A stretch of 14,141 bases of DNA from Candidatus Zixiibacteriota bacterium (GTDB taxonomy: Bacteria > Zixibacteria > MSB-5A5 > GN15 > FEB-12): the NCBI GenBank assembly GCA_003641345.1, contig QNAD01000014.1:1-14141 (forward strand), in the 5' to 3' direction. The position numbers were made by a program, and so were the translations under genes. How positions within the stretch are numbered: position 1 is the first letter of the stretch; each line of letters opens with the position of its first letter. The notes below the pieces were generated by a model. It made no database searches. It was not told the origin of the DNA and saw only the letters and a program-made list of their open reading frames with translations. Positions 1-6,701 of the stretch are shown here, in pieces.

Positions 1-388
1 AAGGTCAACTTCGACTAAAAAATTCCTCCCTAGCTATATTTTGCTTGAGGTAGATTTGAGTAAAATGACTCAAGAGCTGGTGGTTTCTATCCCCGGAGTG
101 ACTAATTTTGTCGGAAGTGGCGGTAAGCCACGTCCCTTGAAATTGGAAGAAGTGGAAAGAATTGCTGGCCAAATTGATAAAAGTCGTACAGAAGAGGTTA
201 CGGAAGTTCCTTTTCAGGCAGGTGATCCGGTCAAAGTTAATGATGGACCATTTGCTGACTTCTCCGGTACGGTTAGTGAGGTCAATATGGAGCGACGTAA
301 GGTAAAAGTAATGGTTTCGATTTTTGGTCGTCCTACTCCGGTAGAATTGGACTTCCTTCAGGTTGAATATATGAAACAGAAAAGTTAG
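1..388 (+). CDS. nusG: Transcription antitermination factor NusG, 5'-truncated by window edge
   Basis: NusG binds RNA polymerase across the clamp and modulates pausing, termination and coupling to the ribosome. The reading frame is open from base 2 back past the window edge, and the codons before base 41 already encode NusG sequence ([12 protein letters not shown], matching the family's 'FPGY-V' strand). The TTG at 41 is therefore not the start; roughly the first third of the protein lies upstream. The end of the NGN domain ([10 protein letters not shown]) is followed by a linker and a complete C-terminal KOW domain. This carries the family signatures [19 protein letters not shown] and [12 protein letters not shown], then the usual VEYM ending. 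The stop is TAG 386-388, and the rplK SD overlaps it, which fits a nusG-rplK operon. One oddity is Ser in the usually invariant Pro-Gly-Tyr of the NGN domain. Identification is secure. Confidence 0.96.
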   Translation, partial: RSTSTKKFLPSYILLEVDLSKMTQELVVSIPGVTNFVGSGGKPRPLKLEEVERIAGQIDKSRTEEVTEVPFQAGDPVKVNDGPFADFSGTVSEVNMERRKVKVMVSIFGRPTPVELDFLQVEYMKQKS

Positions 389-402
389 GAGAGTTTTTAA
401 AA

Positions 403-825
403 GTGGCAAAAAAAGTTGCGGGATATATCAAACTTCAAATACCGGCCGGAAAGGCTAATCCGGCACCTCCAGTAGGTCCGGCATTAGGACAACGCGGTGT
501 AAATATTATGGAGTTTTGCAAAGCTTTTAATGCAAGTACTCAATCGGGTAATGGCATTTTAACGCCAGTTATTATTACAGTATATTCTGATAAATCGTTT
601 AGCTATATTACAAAAACCCCACCGGCTTCAACTCTTTTGAGGATAGCGGCAAAAATTAAAAAAGGTTCTGGCGTGCCAAACAAAGATAAGGTTGGTTTGG
701 TGACTAAATCTCAGGTTAAAGAAATAGCTGAAAAGAAAATGGAAGATTTAAATGCGGCTGATATTGATGCTGCTATGTTGATTATAGAAGGTACTGCACG
801 TTCGATGGGTATTGAAGTGCGGTAG
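403..825 (+). CDS. rplK: 50S ribosomal protein L11
   Basis: L11 binds the GTPase-associated region of 23S rRNA at the base of the stalk and contacts EF-G and release factors. The 140-residue product has full family length. The N-terminal domain opens [16 protein letters not shown] with the proline-rich [11 protein letters not shown] (about residues 21-31), the hinge known in the family for thiostrepton contacts. The C-terminal RNA-binding domain ends [11 protein letters not shown]. The start is GTG 403: the family begins exactly at MAKK, and AGGAG at 387-391 lies 11 nt upstream, overlapping the nusG stop. The gap to nusG is 14 nt, so there is no room for the L1-binding leader that precedes rplK in E. 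coli. Nothing is missing or truncated. Confidence 0.98.
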   Translation: MAKKVAGYIKLQIPAGKANPAPPVGPALGQRGVNIMEFCKAFNASTQSGNGILTPVIITVYSDKSFSYITKTPPASTLLRIAAKIKKGSGVPNKDKVGLVTKSQVKEIAEKKMEDLNAADIDAAMLIIEGTARSMGIEVR

Positions 826-851
826 TAATTTTTAAACTTTATTCGTTTGTA

Positions 852-871
852 CCTGCCTTTTAAAGGACAGG
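852..871 (+). promoter_or_regulatory. Possible RNA hairpin just upstream of the rplA SD
   Basis: CCTG (852-855) pairs with CAGG (868-871), and CCT (856-858) pairs with AGG (864-866), with A867 bulged and a 5-nt loop. The 3' arm ends at the first base of the rplA SD (GGGAGAG, 870-876), so folding could limit access to it. It could be a translational control site for L1, whose usual binding site upstream of rplK has no room here. That role is inference from position only. Confidence 0.35.
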
Positions 872-876
872 GAGAG
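871..876 (+). promoter_or_regulatory. Ribosome binding site deciding the rplA start
   Basis: GGAGAG lies 8 nt before ATG 885 and only 5 nt before the adjacent in-frame TTG 882. The ATG is the better start, and the L1 family begins M-K/A-x-x-K-x-Y at that point. Confidence 0.7.
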
Positions 877-884
877 TAGGATTG

Positions 885-1589
885 ATGAAACATTCGAAAA
901 ATTATAAAAGTTATCGTGAAAAGGTAGATTCTTTCAAGCGGTATTCACTTACTGAAGCAATTCAAGCCTTGAAAGAAAATCATTTTGTGAAATTTGACGA
1001 ATCTGTCGAAGTCGCTGTTCGTCTTGGAGTTAATCCAAAACATGCTGACCAGATGGTGCGTGGTACCGTTTCGCTTCCAAGTGGAACTGGTAAAAGCGTA
1101 AAAGTTGCTTGTTTTGCATCAGGCGAAAAAGCAGAAGAAGCAAAGGCGGCCGGTGCTGATTTTGTTGGTGCTGAGGATTTGGCTGAAAAAGTAAAAGGTG
1201 GCTGGACTGAATTTGACGTTGCTGTTGCAACTCCTGATATGATGCGAGTTTTGGGTCCGTTGGGTAAAATACTTGGTCCACGTGGTTTAATGCCTAATCC
1301 GAAAACCGGTACGGTTACAATGGATGTCACTCGGGCTATTAATGAAGTCAAGGGTGGTAGAATTGAATTCAGGGTGGATAAACAAGCTAATGTTGCTGCT
1401 GCAGTTGGAAAAATCTCTTTTGATTTGGATAAAATAGAAGCTAATGTACTTGCTTTTATTGATGCTTTAATTAAGGCTAAGCCGCAAACTACTAAAGGTG
1501 CTTATGTTCTGGGAGCTTCAATTTGTACTTCAATGAGTCCCGGCTTTAAATTAGATCACTCAGAAATTCTGGCAACCCTGAAGAAATAA
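885..1589 (+). CDS. rplA: 50S ribosomal protein L1
   Basis: L1 forms the mobile L1 stalk of the 50S subunit, which guides deacylated tRNA out of the E site. In many bacteria it also represses its own mRNA. Starting from ATG 885 the product is 234 residues, the usual length, beginning MKHSKNYKSYREKVD as expected. Domain I residues flank a domain II insertion. The family hallmark GPRGLMPNPKTGTV lies within about residues 124-144, and the C-terminal part of domain I includes KGAYVLGASI. A TTG codon immediately before the ATG is open but too close to the SD. The gene lies 59 nt after rplK, with a small hairpin in the gap, and 19 nt before rplJ. No anomaly is visible in the protein. Confidence 0.98.
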   Translation: MKHSKNYKSYREKVDSFKRYSLTEAIQALKENHFVKFDESVEVAVRLGVNPKHADQMVRGTVSLPSGTGKSVKVACFASGEKAEEAKAAGADFVGAEDLAEKVKGGWTEFDVAVATPDMMRVLGPLGKILGPRGLMPNPKTGTVTMDVTRAINEVKGGRIEFRVDKQANVAAAVGKISFDLDKIEANVLAFIDALIKAKPQTTKGAYVLGASICTSMSPGFKLDHSEILATLKK

Positions 1590-1608
1590 TGGAGAAGGAG
1601 TCTGAAAT

Positions 1609-2133
1609 ATGCCAAAACCTGAAAAAATAAATGCTGTGGCTGACATTAAAAAGTTGTTTGATGAATCAAGCTCTTTTTTCATAACTGATTATCAAGGTTT
1701 AAATGTAGCCGATATGACAGATCTCAGAAAAAATCTGAGAAGTAATAATGTTAAGTATCTGATAGCTAAAAACACACTCTTTAAAATTGCCGCTGACCAA
1801 GCTGGTGTAGCTGGTGTTAGTGAACATTTTATCGGTCCGACAGCGCTTGCGTTTACATCTGATGAACCGGCAGTAGCCGCTAAAATTCTTAATGATTCTT
1901 TCAAAGATAAAGATTTACCTGTAATGAAGGCTTTTTATCTTGAACAGATTCTCTATCCTGGGGCAGATATTAAAAAGCTGGCTGATTTGCCATCGAGAGA
2001 AATGCTTTTGTCTCAATTGGTTGCGTCTGTTGAGGCACCGTTCTCAGAATTGGTCGGTAGCTTGGATGGATTCTTCAGAGAATTGGTTGGGTCTATTGAT
2101 GCTTTACGAGAGAAGAGGGAAACCGAAGGATAA
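1609..2133 (+). CDS. rplJ: 50S ribosomal protein L10
   Basis: L10 anchors the L7/L12 dimers to 23S rRNA at the stalk base beside L11. The 174-residue product has normal length. The rRNA-binding N-terminal domain includes FITDYQGLNVADMTDLR and VKYLIAKNTLFKIA (about residues 24-60). The C-terminal helix that carries L7/L12 dimers includes SLDGFFRELVGSIDALREKR. The start is ATG 1609, with a strong GGAGAAGGAG at 1591-1600, 8 nt upstream. Only 19 nt separate it from rplA, so the L10-binding leader found upstream of rplJ in E. coli and Bacillus cannot be here in its usual form. Any feedback by the L10-L12 complex would need another site, and the structured gap after rplJ is a candidate. Confidence 0.98.
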   Translation: MPKPEKINAVADIKKLFDESSSFFITDYQGLNVADMTDLRKNLRSNNVKYLIAKNTLFKIAADQAGVAGVSEHFIGPTALAFTSDEPAVAAKILNDSFKDKDLPVMKAFYLEQILYPGADIKKLADLPSREMLLSQLVASVEAPFSELVGSLDGFFRELVGSIDALREKRETEG

Positions 2134-2160
2134 TTTGGAACTTTATAATAGGATGATTTT

Positions 2161-2209
2161 TGTCAATGCTTCTCTCCGATTTGGTTCCATCGGGGTGACA
2201 ATAATTGTC
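2161..2209 (+). promoter_or_regulatory. Bulged hairpin with competing palindrome in the rplJ-rplL gap
   Basis: TGTCA (2161-2165) pairs with TGACA (2196-2200). Inside it, CTCCGAT (2174-2180) pairs with ATCGGGG (2189-2195) with one G-U pair and an 8-nt loop, leaving an 8-nt bulge on the 5' side only. GACAAT (2197-2202) also forms a palindrome with ATTGTC (2204-2209), so the 3' arm can join either fold. No U-tract follows, so this is not a simple terminator. The rest of the 127-nt gap is AT-rich with a TATAAT at 2225-2230 but no good -35 box. A role in L10-L12 control or in raising L7/L12 output is inference. Confidence 0.4.
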
Positions 2210-2248
2210 TATTAGAATAGAAAATATAATTTTGAACCAATAATATGT

Positions 2249-2253
2249 GAGGA
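2249..2253 (+). promoter_or_regulatory. Ribosome binding site deciding the rplL GTG start
   Basis: GAGGA lies 7 nt before GTG 2261. The longer in-frame TTG at 2255 is only 1 nt from it and cannot use it. The family N-terminus also fits the GTG (M-A-N-E-V). Confidence 0.75.
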
Positions 2254-2260
2254 TTTGAAA

Positions 2261-2638
2261 GTGGCCAACGAAGTTATTGAAGAAATCGTTGAGAAGATTT
2301 CTGCTCTAAGTGCTATGGATCTTGCTGATTTATCTAAAGAAATTCAGGATAAATTTGGCGTTACAGCTGCTGCTCCAGTAGCTGTTGCCGCAGCAGCTAC
2401 CGGTGATGCCGGTGCTGTTGAAGAACAAACAGAATTTAATGTTGTTTTGAATGCTGTCGGTGATAAGAAGATTCAGGTTATTAAAGTTGTTCGTGAGTTG
2501 ACTTCACTCGGTCTTAAAGAAGCTAAAGCACTGGTTGACGGTGCTCCAGGTGCCATTTTAGAAGGTGTTTCTAAAGATGATGCTGAAAAAGCAAAAGAAA
2601 AGATCGAAGAAGTTGGCGGAATCGTGGAAGTCAAATAA
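2261..2638 (+). CDS. rplL: 50S ribosomal protein L7/L12
   Basis: L7/L12 is the multi-copy stalk protein that recruits and activates EF-Tu, EF-G and other translational GTPases. From GTG 2261 the product has 125 residues, normal for the family. It shows an N-terminal dimerisation helix pair (residues 1 to about 32), an Ala/Val/Pro-rich flexible hinge (about 36-55, with [10 protein letters not shown]) and the C-terminal factor-binding domain with [14 protein letters not shown] and a Gly-Gly near the end. The gene stands apart from its neighbours: 127 nt after rplJ with an RNA structure between, and followed 18 nt after its stop by a strong hairpin. This isolation fits the known need for about four copies of L7/L12 per ribosome. 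That link is inference. Confidence 0.98.
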   Translation: MANEVIEEIVEKISALSAMDLADLSKEIQDKFGVTAAAPVAVAAAATGDAGAVEEQTEFNVVLNAVGDKKIQVIKVVRELTSLGLKEAKALVDGAPGAILEGVSKDDAEKAKEKIEEVGGIVEVK

Positions 2639-2656
2639 CCGTATTTCTCAAATTTG

Positions 2657-2695
2657 GTCGGGAACTTTTTAGTTCCCGACTCGTTTATTTTGTTG
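2657..2695 (+). terminator. Terminator or attenuator hairpin between rplL and rpoB
   Basis: GTCGGGAACT (2657-2666) and AGTTCCCGAC (2671-2680) form a perfect 10-bp stem with a TTTT loop, extendable by a G-U pair. The downstream stretch is T-rich but interrupted (TCGTTTATTTTGTTG), so termination may be partial. E. coli has a partial attenuator and an RNase III site in the same gap, which sets polymerase below ribosomal protein output. The same use here is likely from position but not shown. Confidence 0.75.
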
Positions 2696-2752
2696 TAAAT
2701 TATTTTATCCCCTGTTTTTTATTAGATTGGGGTGATTGACTGCTTAAAGAAG

Positions 2753-2769
2753 CTCCCTTGAGTTGGGAG
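2753..2769 (+). promoter_or_regulatory. Small hairpin enclosing the SD of the candidate leader ORF
   Basis: CTCCC (2753-2757) pairs with GGGAG (2765-2769) across a 7-nt loop. The 3' arm is itself a good SD, 8 nt before ATG 2778, so pairing would block initiation there. The stem is short and could be chance. Confidence 0.35.
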
Positions 2770-2777
2770 ATAGATAA

Positions 2778-2885
2778 ATGACAGAATCGCCTGAGTTAAA
2801 AATAACCAACTCTGAAACATGGGCTGTAATTAAGTGGCTTGTGGTTTTTATTAATTGTGGAGGGTGTTGGCTTGTCCCAGACTGA
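2778..2885 (+). CDS. Candidate 35-codon leader ORF overlapping the rpoB start
   Basis: An unrecognised small ORF with an ATG and a well-placed SD (GGGAG 2765-2769, 8 nt spacing). It encodes 35 residues starting [13 protein letters not shown], followed by a hydrophobic Trp- and Cys-containing stretch ([17 protein letters not shown]). The TGA at 2883-2885 falls 9 nt downstream of the rpoB TTG start codon (2872-2874), in another frame. A ribosome finishing this ORF would sit on the rpoB start, so it could couple or tune rpoB translation, or the peptide could be a small membrane protein. It may also be a chance frame. Nothing in the sequence beyond the SD and the overlap supports expression. Confidence 0.3.
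   Translation: MTESPELKITNSETWAVIKWLVVFINCGGCWLVPD
2859..2863 (+). promoter_or_regulatory. Ribosome binding site deciding the rpoB TTG start
   Basis: GGAGG lies 8 nt before TTG 2872. The earlier in-frame TTG 2839 and GTG 2857 have no SD, and the GTG is next to this one. RpoB homology also begins near residue 5 of the shorter form. Confidence 0.8.
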
Positions 2886-5800
2886 ATTTGTTGAACGAAA
2901 CATTTATGGGTCGATTGATGATATTGAGAAAATGCCTAATTTTCTTGATGTTCAGGTTCATTCCCATGACGAATTTTTACAAACGGACATTCTCCCTGGT
3001 AAAAGGGAGTTAAAAGGACTTCACCGGATATTTTCTGAAATATTTCCGGTATCCGATGTTCATGAAAAATATACTCTTGAATATATTGGGTATCATCTCG
3101 ATCCAAGAAGGTATAACCTTCAGGAATGTCGAGAACGCAATATGTCTTATGCCGCTCCCCTGAGGGTAACGTTACGCTTGATTGCCAGAGAGGGAGATGG
3201 TGACGAAAAAGAAGTCAAGGATATTATCGAACAGGATGTATATCTTGGCGAATTGCCCATTATTACCCAATGGGGCACATTTATAATAAATGGAGCCGAG
3301 AGAGTTATTGTTAGTCAGTTGCATCGGAGTCCCGGTGTGTTTTTCAGTTCAGACCAGCATCCTAACGGAAAGACTCTATATACGGCACGTATTATTCCTT
3401 ATCGCGGTAGCTGGATTGAATTTAATACTGATATTAATGATATAATGTATATCTATATTGATACAAAAAGAAAAATTCCCATTACAACTTTATTGCGTGC
3501 TTTTGGATTTTCTACTGATGAAGATTTGGTGAAAACTTTTTACGATGTGGAAAAATTAAATTTAAAAAGTAAAAAAGTAAAAGATTTAAAGGATTGTTAT
3601 CTAGGGCAGAGTATTATCGATAATGAAACCGGTGAAGTTGTTTTTTCTACCGGCGAATTATTGACCGAAGAAATCATTGAGAAAATTATTACTGCTGGGC
3701 ACAAGTCGGTTAATGTAGTTAGGAAAAAAGAAAAAAAAGAAGTTCTGGTTATTCTCAATTCAATCAAAAAAGATCCTACTAAATCTCGCGAGGAAGCTCT
3801 TCTCAAAATTTATTCTCTTCTGCGACCGGGAGAGCCGCCAACAATGGAAATGGCCGAAACTCTTTTAGATAGATATTTCTTTAATACCAAACGGTATGAC
3901 CTTGGCCAAGTTGGTCGCCATATGATTAATCAGCGTCTTGAGATGGAAGAACCGCTTGATAAATCTGTTCTTGATAAAGACGACTTTTTGGCTATTATCA
4001 ATTATTTATTGGCTCTTTGTAATGAGAAAGGGTCCACTGATGATATTGATCATCTGGGTAATCGTAGAGTGCGTACAGTTGGTGAACTTCTTGTCAATTT
4101 GTTCTCGGTTGCTCTTACCCGTGTGGCTCGTACTATAAGAGAGAGATTATCACTTAAGGATCAGGAAAATGTAACTCCGCAACTTCTTGTTAATGCTCGT
4201 ACTGTTTCATCGGTTGTCGATACTTTCTTTGGGTCATCACAACTCTCTCAATTTATGGATCAGACTAATCCGTTGTCGGAATTAACCCATAAGCGTCGCT
4301 TGTCTGCACTTGGTCCCGGAGGTTTGACTCGTGAAAGAGCAGGCTTTGAAGTTCGAGATGTTCATCATACTCATTATGGTAGAATGTGCCCAATTGAAAC
4401 TCCCGAGGGTCCGAATATTGGTTTGATAACATCGTTGGCTACTTTTGCCAGAGTAAATAAATTTGGATTTATCGAAACTCCTTATTGTAAAGTGACTAAA
4501 GGTAAATTAACGGGTGAAATAATGTATCTTTCGGCGGATGAGGAAGAAAGATATTATATTGCACCTTGTAGTGAACCGATTGATGAAAATGGTAAATTTA
4601 TTAATGAAAAGGTGATGGTTCGTCGCCGTTCTGATTATCCGATTGTTACTCCTGATGAAGTTCAATTTAGAGATGTTTCTCCAAGGCAGATTATTTCAGT
4701 AGCGGCTTCGTTGATTCCATTCCTTGAACATGATGATGCCAACCGTGCTTTGATGGGTTCAAATATGCAACGTCAAGCATTGCCTCTTCTTAAAACTCAG
4801 GCTCCTCTTGTTGGGACGGGTATTGAAAGGAAGGCCGCTGTCGATTCCGGAGCTGTTGTAGTTTCGGATATTTCAGGAACAGCAGTTTATATTGATAGTA
4901 AAAGAATTGTAATTAGACCAGACCAAAAAGTAAAAATTGGTCAATTGGGTTATATTGAAGACAAAGAATTCAAGTTAATTAAATATTCACGTTCAAATCA
5001 GGATACTTGTGTTAATTTCCACCCAGTTGTTAAAATTGGGGACGAAATTTCAAAAGGAGATATTATAGCTGATGGTCCTGCTGTTGAAAATGGCGAATTG
5101 GCTTTGGGTTATAATGTCCTTGTGGCTTTTATGCCGTGGCGTGGTTACAACTTTGAAGACGCAATAATATTATCGGAACGACTTGTACGCGAAGATATTT
5201 ATACAAGCATACATATTGAAGAATATGAGTTACAAGTCAGAGATACAAAACGTGGTTCTGAAGAAATAACCCGTGAAATCCCAAATGTTTCAGAAGAAGC
5301 TCTCCTTAACCTTGATGAGAATGGTATTATCAGAGAAGGTGCCGAAGTTGAAGCTGGTGATATTCTTGTTGGTAAAGTTACTCCTAAAGGAGAGACTGAA
5401 CTTTCTCCGGAAGAACGTTTATTAAGAGCAATCTTTGGTGAAAAAGCAGGCGATGTTAGAGATGCCAGTTTAAAAGCTCCCCCGGGAATGAAGGGCGTGG
5501 TCATCAATACTTGTGTTTTTACCAGAAAAGAACGCACCGAAGAAGCTAAGAGGCATGAAAAGCAGTACTCATCGGAAATCAGAAGGGTATTCAACAAGAA
5601 GATTAACGATATTAAAAGTTTGAGAAGCCAGAAGATTGGCGAGTTGCTCAACGGGAAGTCATCAAATACAATTCGTTCAATTGTTGATAATTCTGTTTTA
5701 GTTCGTGCCGGGCATAAATTCAAAGCTGAGGATTTTGAGGATTTTGATTTTGATAATTCTGTTGCCCCTGACGGTTATTGTGATGTTGAGATTACTAATA

Positions 5801-6642
5801 AGCATGTGAATAATATTATTGAAGAGGCTAATGAATTTATCTCCGCTAAGAAACAGGAAATGGATATTGAAATTGACAAGGTTGTTCGCGGTGCTGAATT
5901 GAATCCCGGTGTTAAGCAGTTGGTGAAAGTCACTGTCGCTATTCGACGTAAAATTCAAGTTGGCGATAAAATGGCTGGTCGTCATGGTAACAAAGGTGTT
6001 GTCTCGAAGATTGTACCTTTGGAAGATATGCCTTATATGGAAGATGGTGTTCCTGTTGATATAATTTTAAATCCGCTTGGTGTTCCTTCACGTATGAATG
6101 TTGGTCAGATTCTTGAAACCCATCTTGGCTGGGCAATGAATAAACTTGGTCAAAGAACAGCAACTCCGGTTTTCGAGGGTGCTACTATTGATGAAATTAA
6201 AGATAAGCTCAAAGAAGCAGGATTGCCGGAAGATGGCAAGCTCGAACTTTATGACGGGTTTACAGGTAAGCGATTTGATAATAGAATAACTACCGGATAT
6301 ATCTATGTGCTTAAATTATCACATTTGGTTGATAATAAGATTCATGCTCGTTCAATTGGACCATATTCGCTGGTTACTCAACAACCTCTGGGCGGAAAAG
6401 CTCAGTTTGGTGGTCAGAGATTTGGTGAGATGGAAGTATGGGCTTTGGAATCATATGGAGCAGCATATACTTTGCAAGAAATGTTAACAGTCAAATCAGA
6501 TGATGTGACTGGACGTAGCCGGGTATATGAAGCGATTGTGAAAGGTGAAAATCCTCCGGAACCTGGTTATCCGGAAGCGTTTAATGTTCTTATTAAAGAA
6601 TTACAGGCTTTAGGCCTTGATGTCAGACTGCTTGAAAAGTAG
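2872..6642 (+). CDS. rpoB: DNA-directed RNA polymerase subunit beta
   Basis: The beta subunit forms one pincer of RNA polymerase and half of the active-site cleft. From TTG 2872 the product has 1256 residues. Visible signatures are the N-terminal [11 protein letters not shown] (148-158), the rifampicin region starting [11 protein letters not shown] (454 on) and [13 protein letters not shown]. Also present are the NTP-site Glu762-Asp763 in YNFEDAIIL, the active-site lysines 1033 and 1041 in [12 protein letters not shown], and the C-terminal clamp [14 protein letters not shown]. Insertions are present in the SI1 region and, as a charged helical stretch at about 884-1007, at the SI2 position, as in many Gram-negative lineages. 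Residues equivalent to E. coli Gln513, Asp516, His526, Arg529, Ser531 and Leu533 are unchanged, so a rifampicin-sensitive target is expected. It is 59 nt before rpoC. Non-ATG initiation and the upstream hairpins suggest output is held down. Confidence 0.99.
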   Translation: MSQTEFVERNIYGSIDDIEKMPNFLDVQVHSHDEFLQTDILPGKRELKGLHRIFSEIFPVSDVHEKYTLEYIGYHLDPRRYNLQECRERNMSYAAPLRVTLRLIAREGDGDEKEVKDIIEQDVYLGELPIITQWGTFIINGAERVIVSQLHRSPGVFFSSDQHPNGKTLYTARIIPYRGSWIEFNTDINDIMYIYIDTKRKIPITTLLRAFGFSTDEDLVKTFYDVEKLNLKSKKVKDLKDCYLGQSIIDNETGEVVFSTGELLTEEIIEKIITAGHKSVNVVRKKEKKEVLVILNSIKKDPTKSREEALLKIYSLLRPGEPPTMEMAETLLDRYFFNTKRYDLGQVGRHMINQRLEMEEPLDKSVLDKDDFLAIINYLLALCNEKGSTDDIDHLGNRRVRTVGELLVNLFSVALTRVARTIRERLSLKDQENVTPQLLVNARTVSSVVDTFFGSSQLSQFMDQTNPLSELTHKRRLSALGPGGLTRERAGFEVRDVHHTHYGRMCPIETPEGPNIGLITSLATFARVNKFGFIETPYCKVTKGKLTGEIMYLSADEEERYYIAPCSEPIDENGKFINEKVMVRRRSDYPIVTPDEVQFRDVSPRQIISVAASLIPFLEHDDANRALMGSNMQRQALPLLKTQAPLVGTGIERKAAVDSGAVVVSDISGTAVYIDSKRIVIRPDQKVKIGQLGYIEDKEFKLIKYSRSNQDTCVNFHPVVKIGDEISKGDIIADGPAVENGELALGYNVLVAFMPWRGYNFEDAIILSERLVREDIYTSIHIEEYELQVRDTKRGSEEITREIPNVSEEALLNLDENGIIREGAEVEAGDILVGKVTPKGETELSPEERLLRAIFGEKAGDVRDASLKAPPGMKGVVINTCVFTRKERTEEAKRHEKQYSSEIRRVFNKKINDIKSLRSQKIGELLNGKSSNTIRSIVDNSVLVRAGHKFKAEDFEDFDFDNSVAPDGYCDVEITNKHVNNIIEEANEFISAKKQEMDIEIDKVVRGAELNPGVKQLVKVTVAIRRKIQVGDKMAGRHGNKGVVSKIVPLEDMPYMEDGVPVDIILNPLGVPSRMNVGQILETHLGWAMNKLGQRTATPVFEGATIDEIKDKLKEAGLPEDGKLELYDGFTGKRFDNRITTGYIYVLKLSHLVDNKIHARSIGPYSLVTQQPLGGKAQFGGQRFGEMEVWALESYGAAYTLQEMLTVKSDDVTGRSRVYEAIVKGENPPEPGYPEAFNVLIKELQALGLDVRLLEK

Positions 6643-6701
6643 TAATTGGTTGGATTATCAACGATTCGTTATTAGCGAACGATTGAAATAAAGGAGAGAC
6701 G

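Noticed and set aside
41..43. TTG as the start of nusG
   Set aside because: The frame is open to the window edge and the upstream codons already match NusG, so the gene is truncated rather than starting here.
1940..2215. 91-codon frame across the end of rplJ
   Set aside because: It is an alternate frame of rplJ that runs on into the gap, with no SD and no family resemblance.
2225..2230. Perfect TATAAT upstream of rplL
   Set aside because: No acceptable -35 box at 15-19 nt. A Bacteroidota-type pair (TTG, 19 nt, TAATTTTG) can be drawn, but the strong SDs elsewhere argue against that promoter class, and AT-rich DNA gives such matches by chance.
2736..2741. TTGACT as a -35 box for an rpoB promoter
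   Set aside because: No -10-like hexamer lies at 16-19 nt; the nearest, TAGATA, is 29 nt away.
2839..2871. N-terminal extension of rpoB from TTG 2839
   Set aside because: No SD precedes it, the extra 11 residues do not match the RpoB family, and GGAGG sits at ideal distance from TTG 2872.
5199..5723. 174-codon antisense frame in rpoB and the other minus-strand frames
   Set aside because: All lie opposite strongly conserved coding sequence and show no independent family features, so they are shadows.
6643..6701. Hairpin and AACGATT direct repeat in the rpoB-rpoC gap
   Set aside because: The stem is only 5 bp with one G-U pair, and two 7-nt copies in a short AT-rich gap are weak evidence. 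No promoter or terminator is supported.
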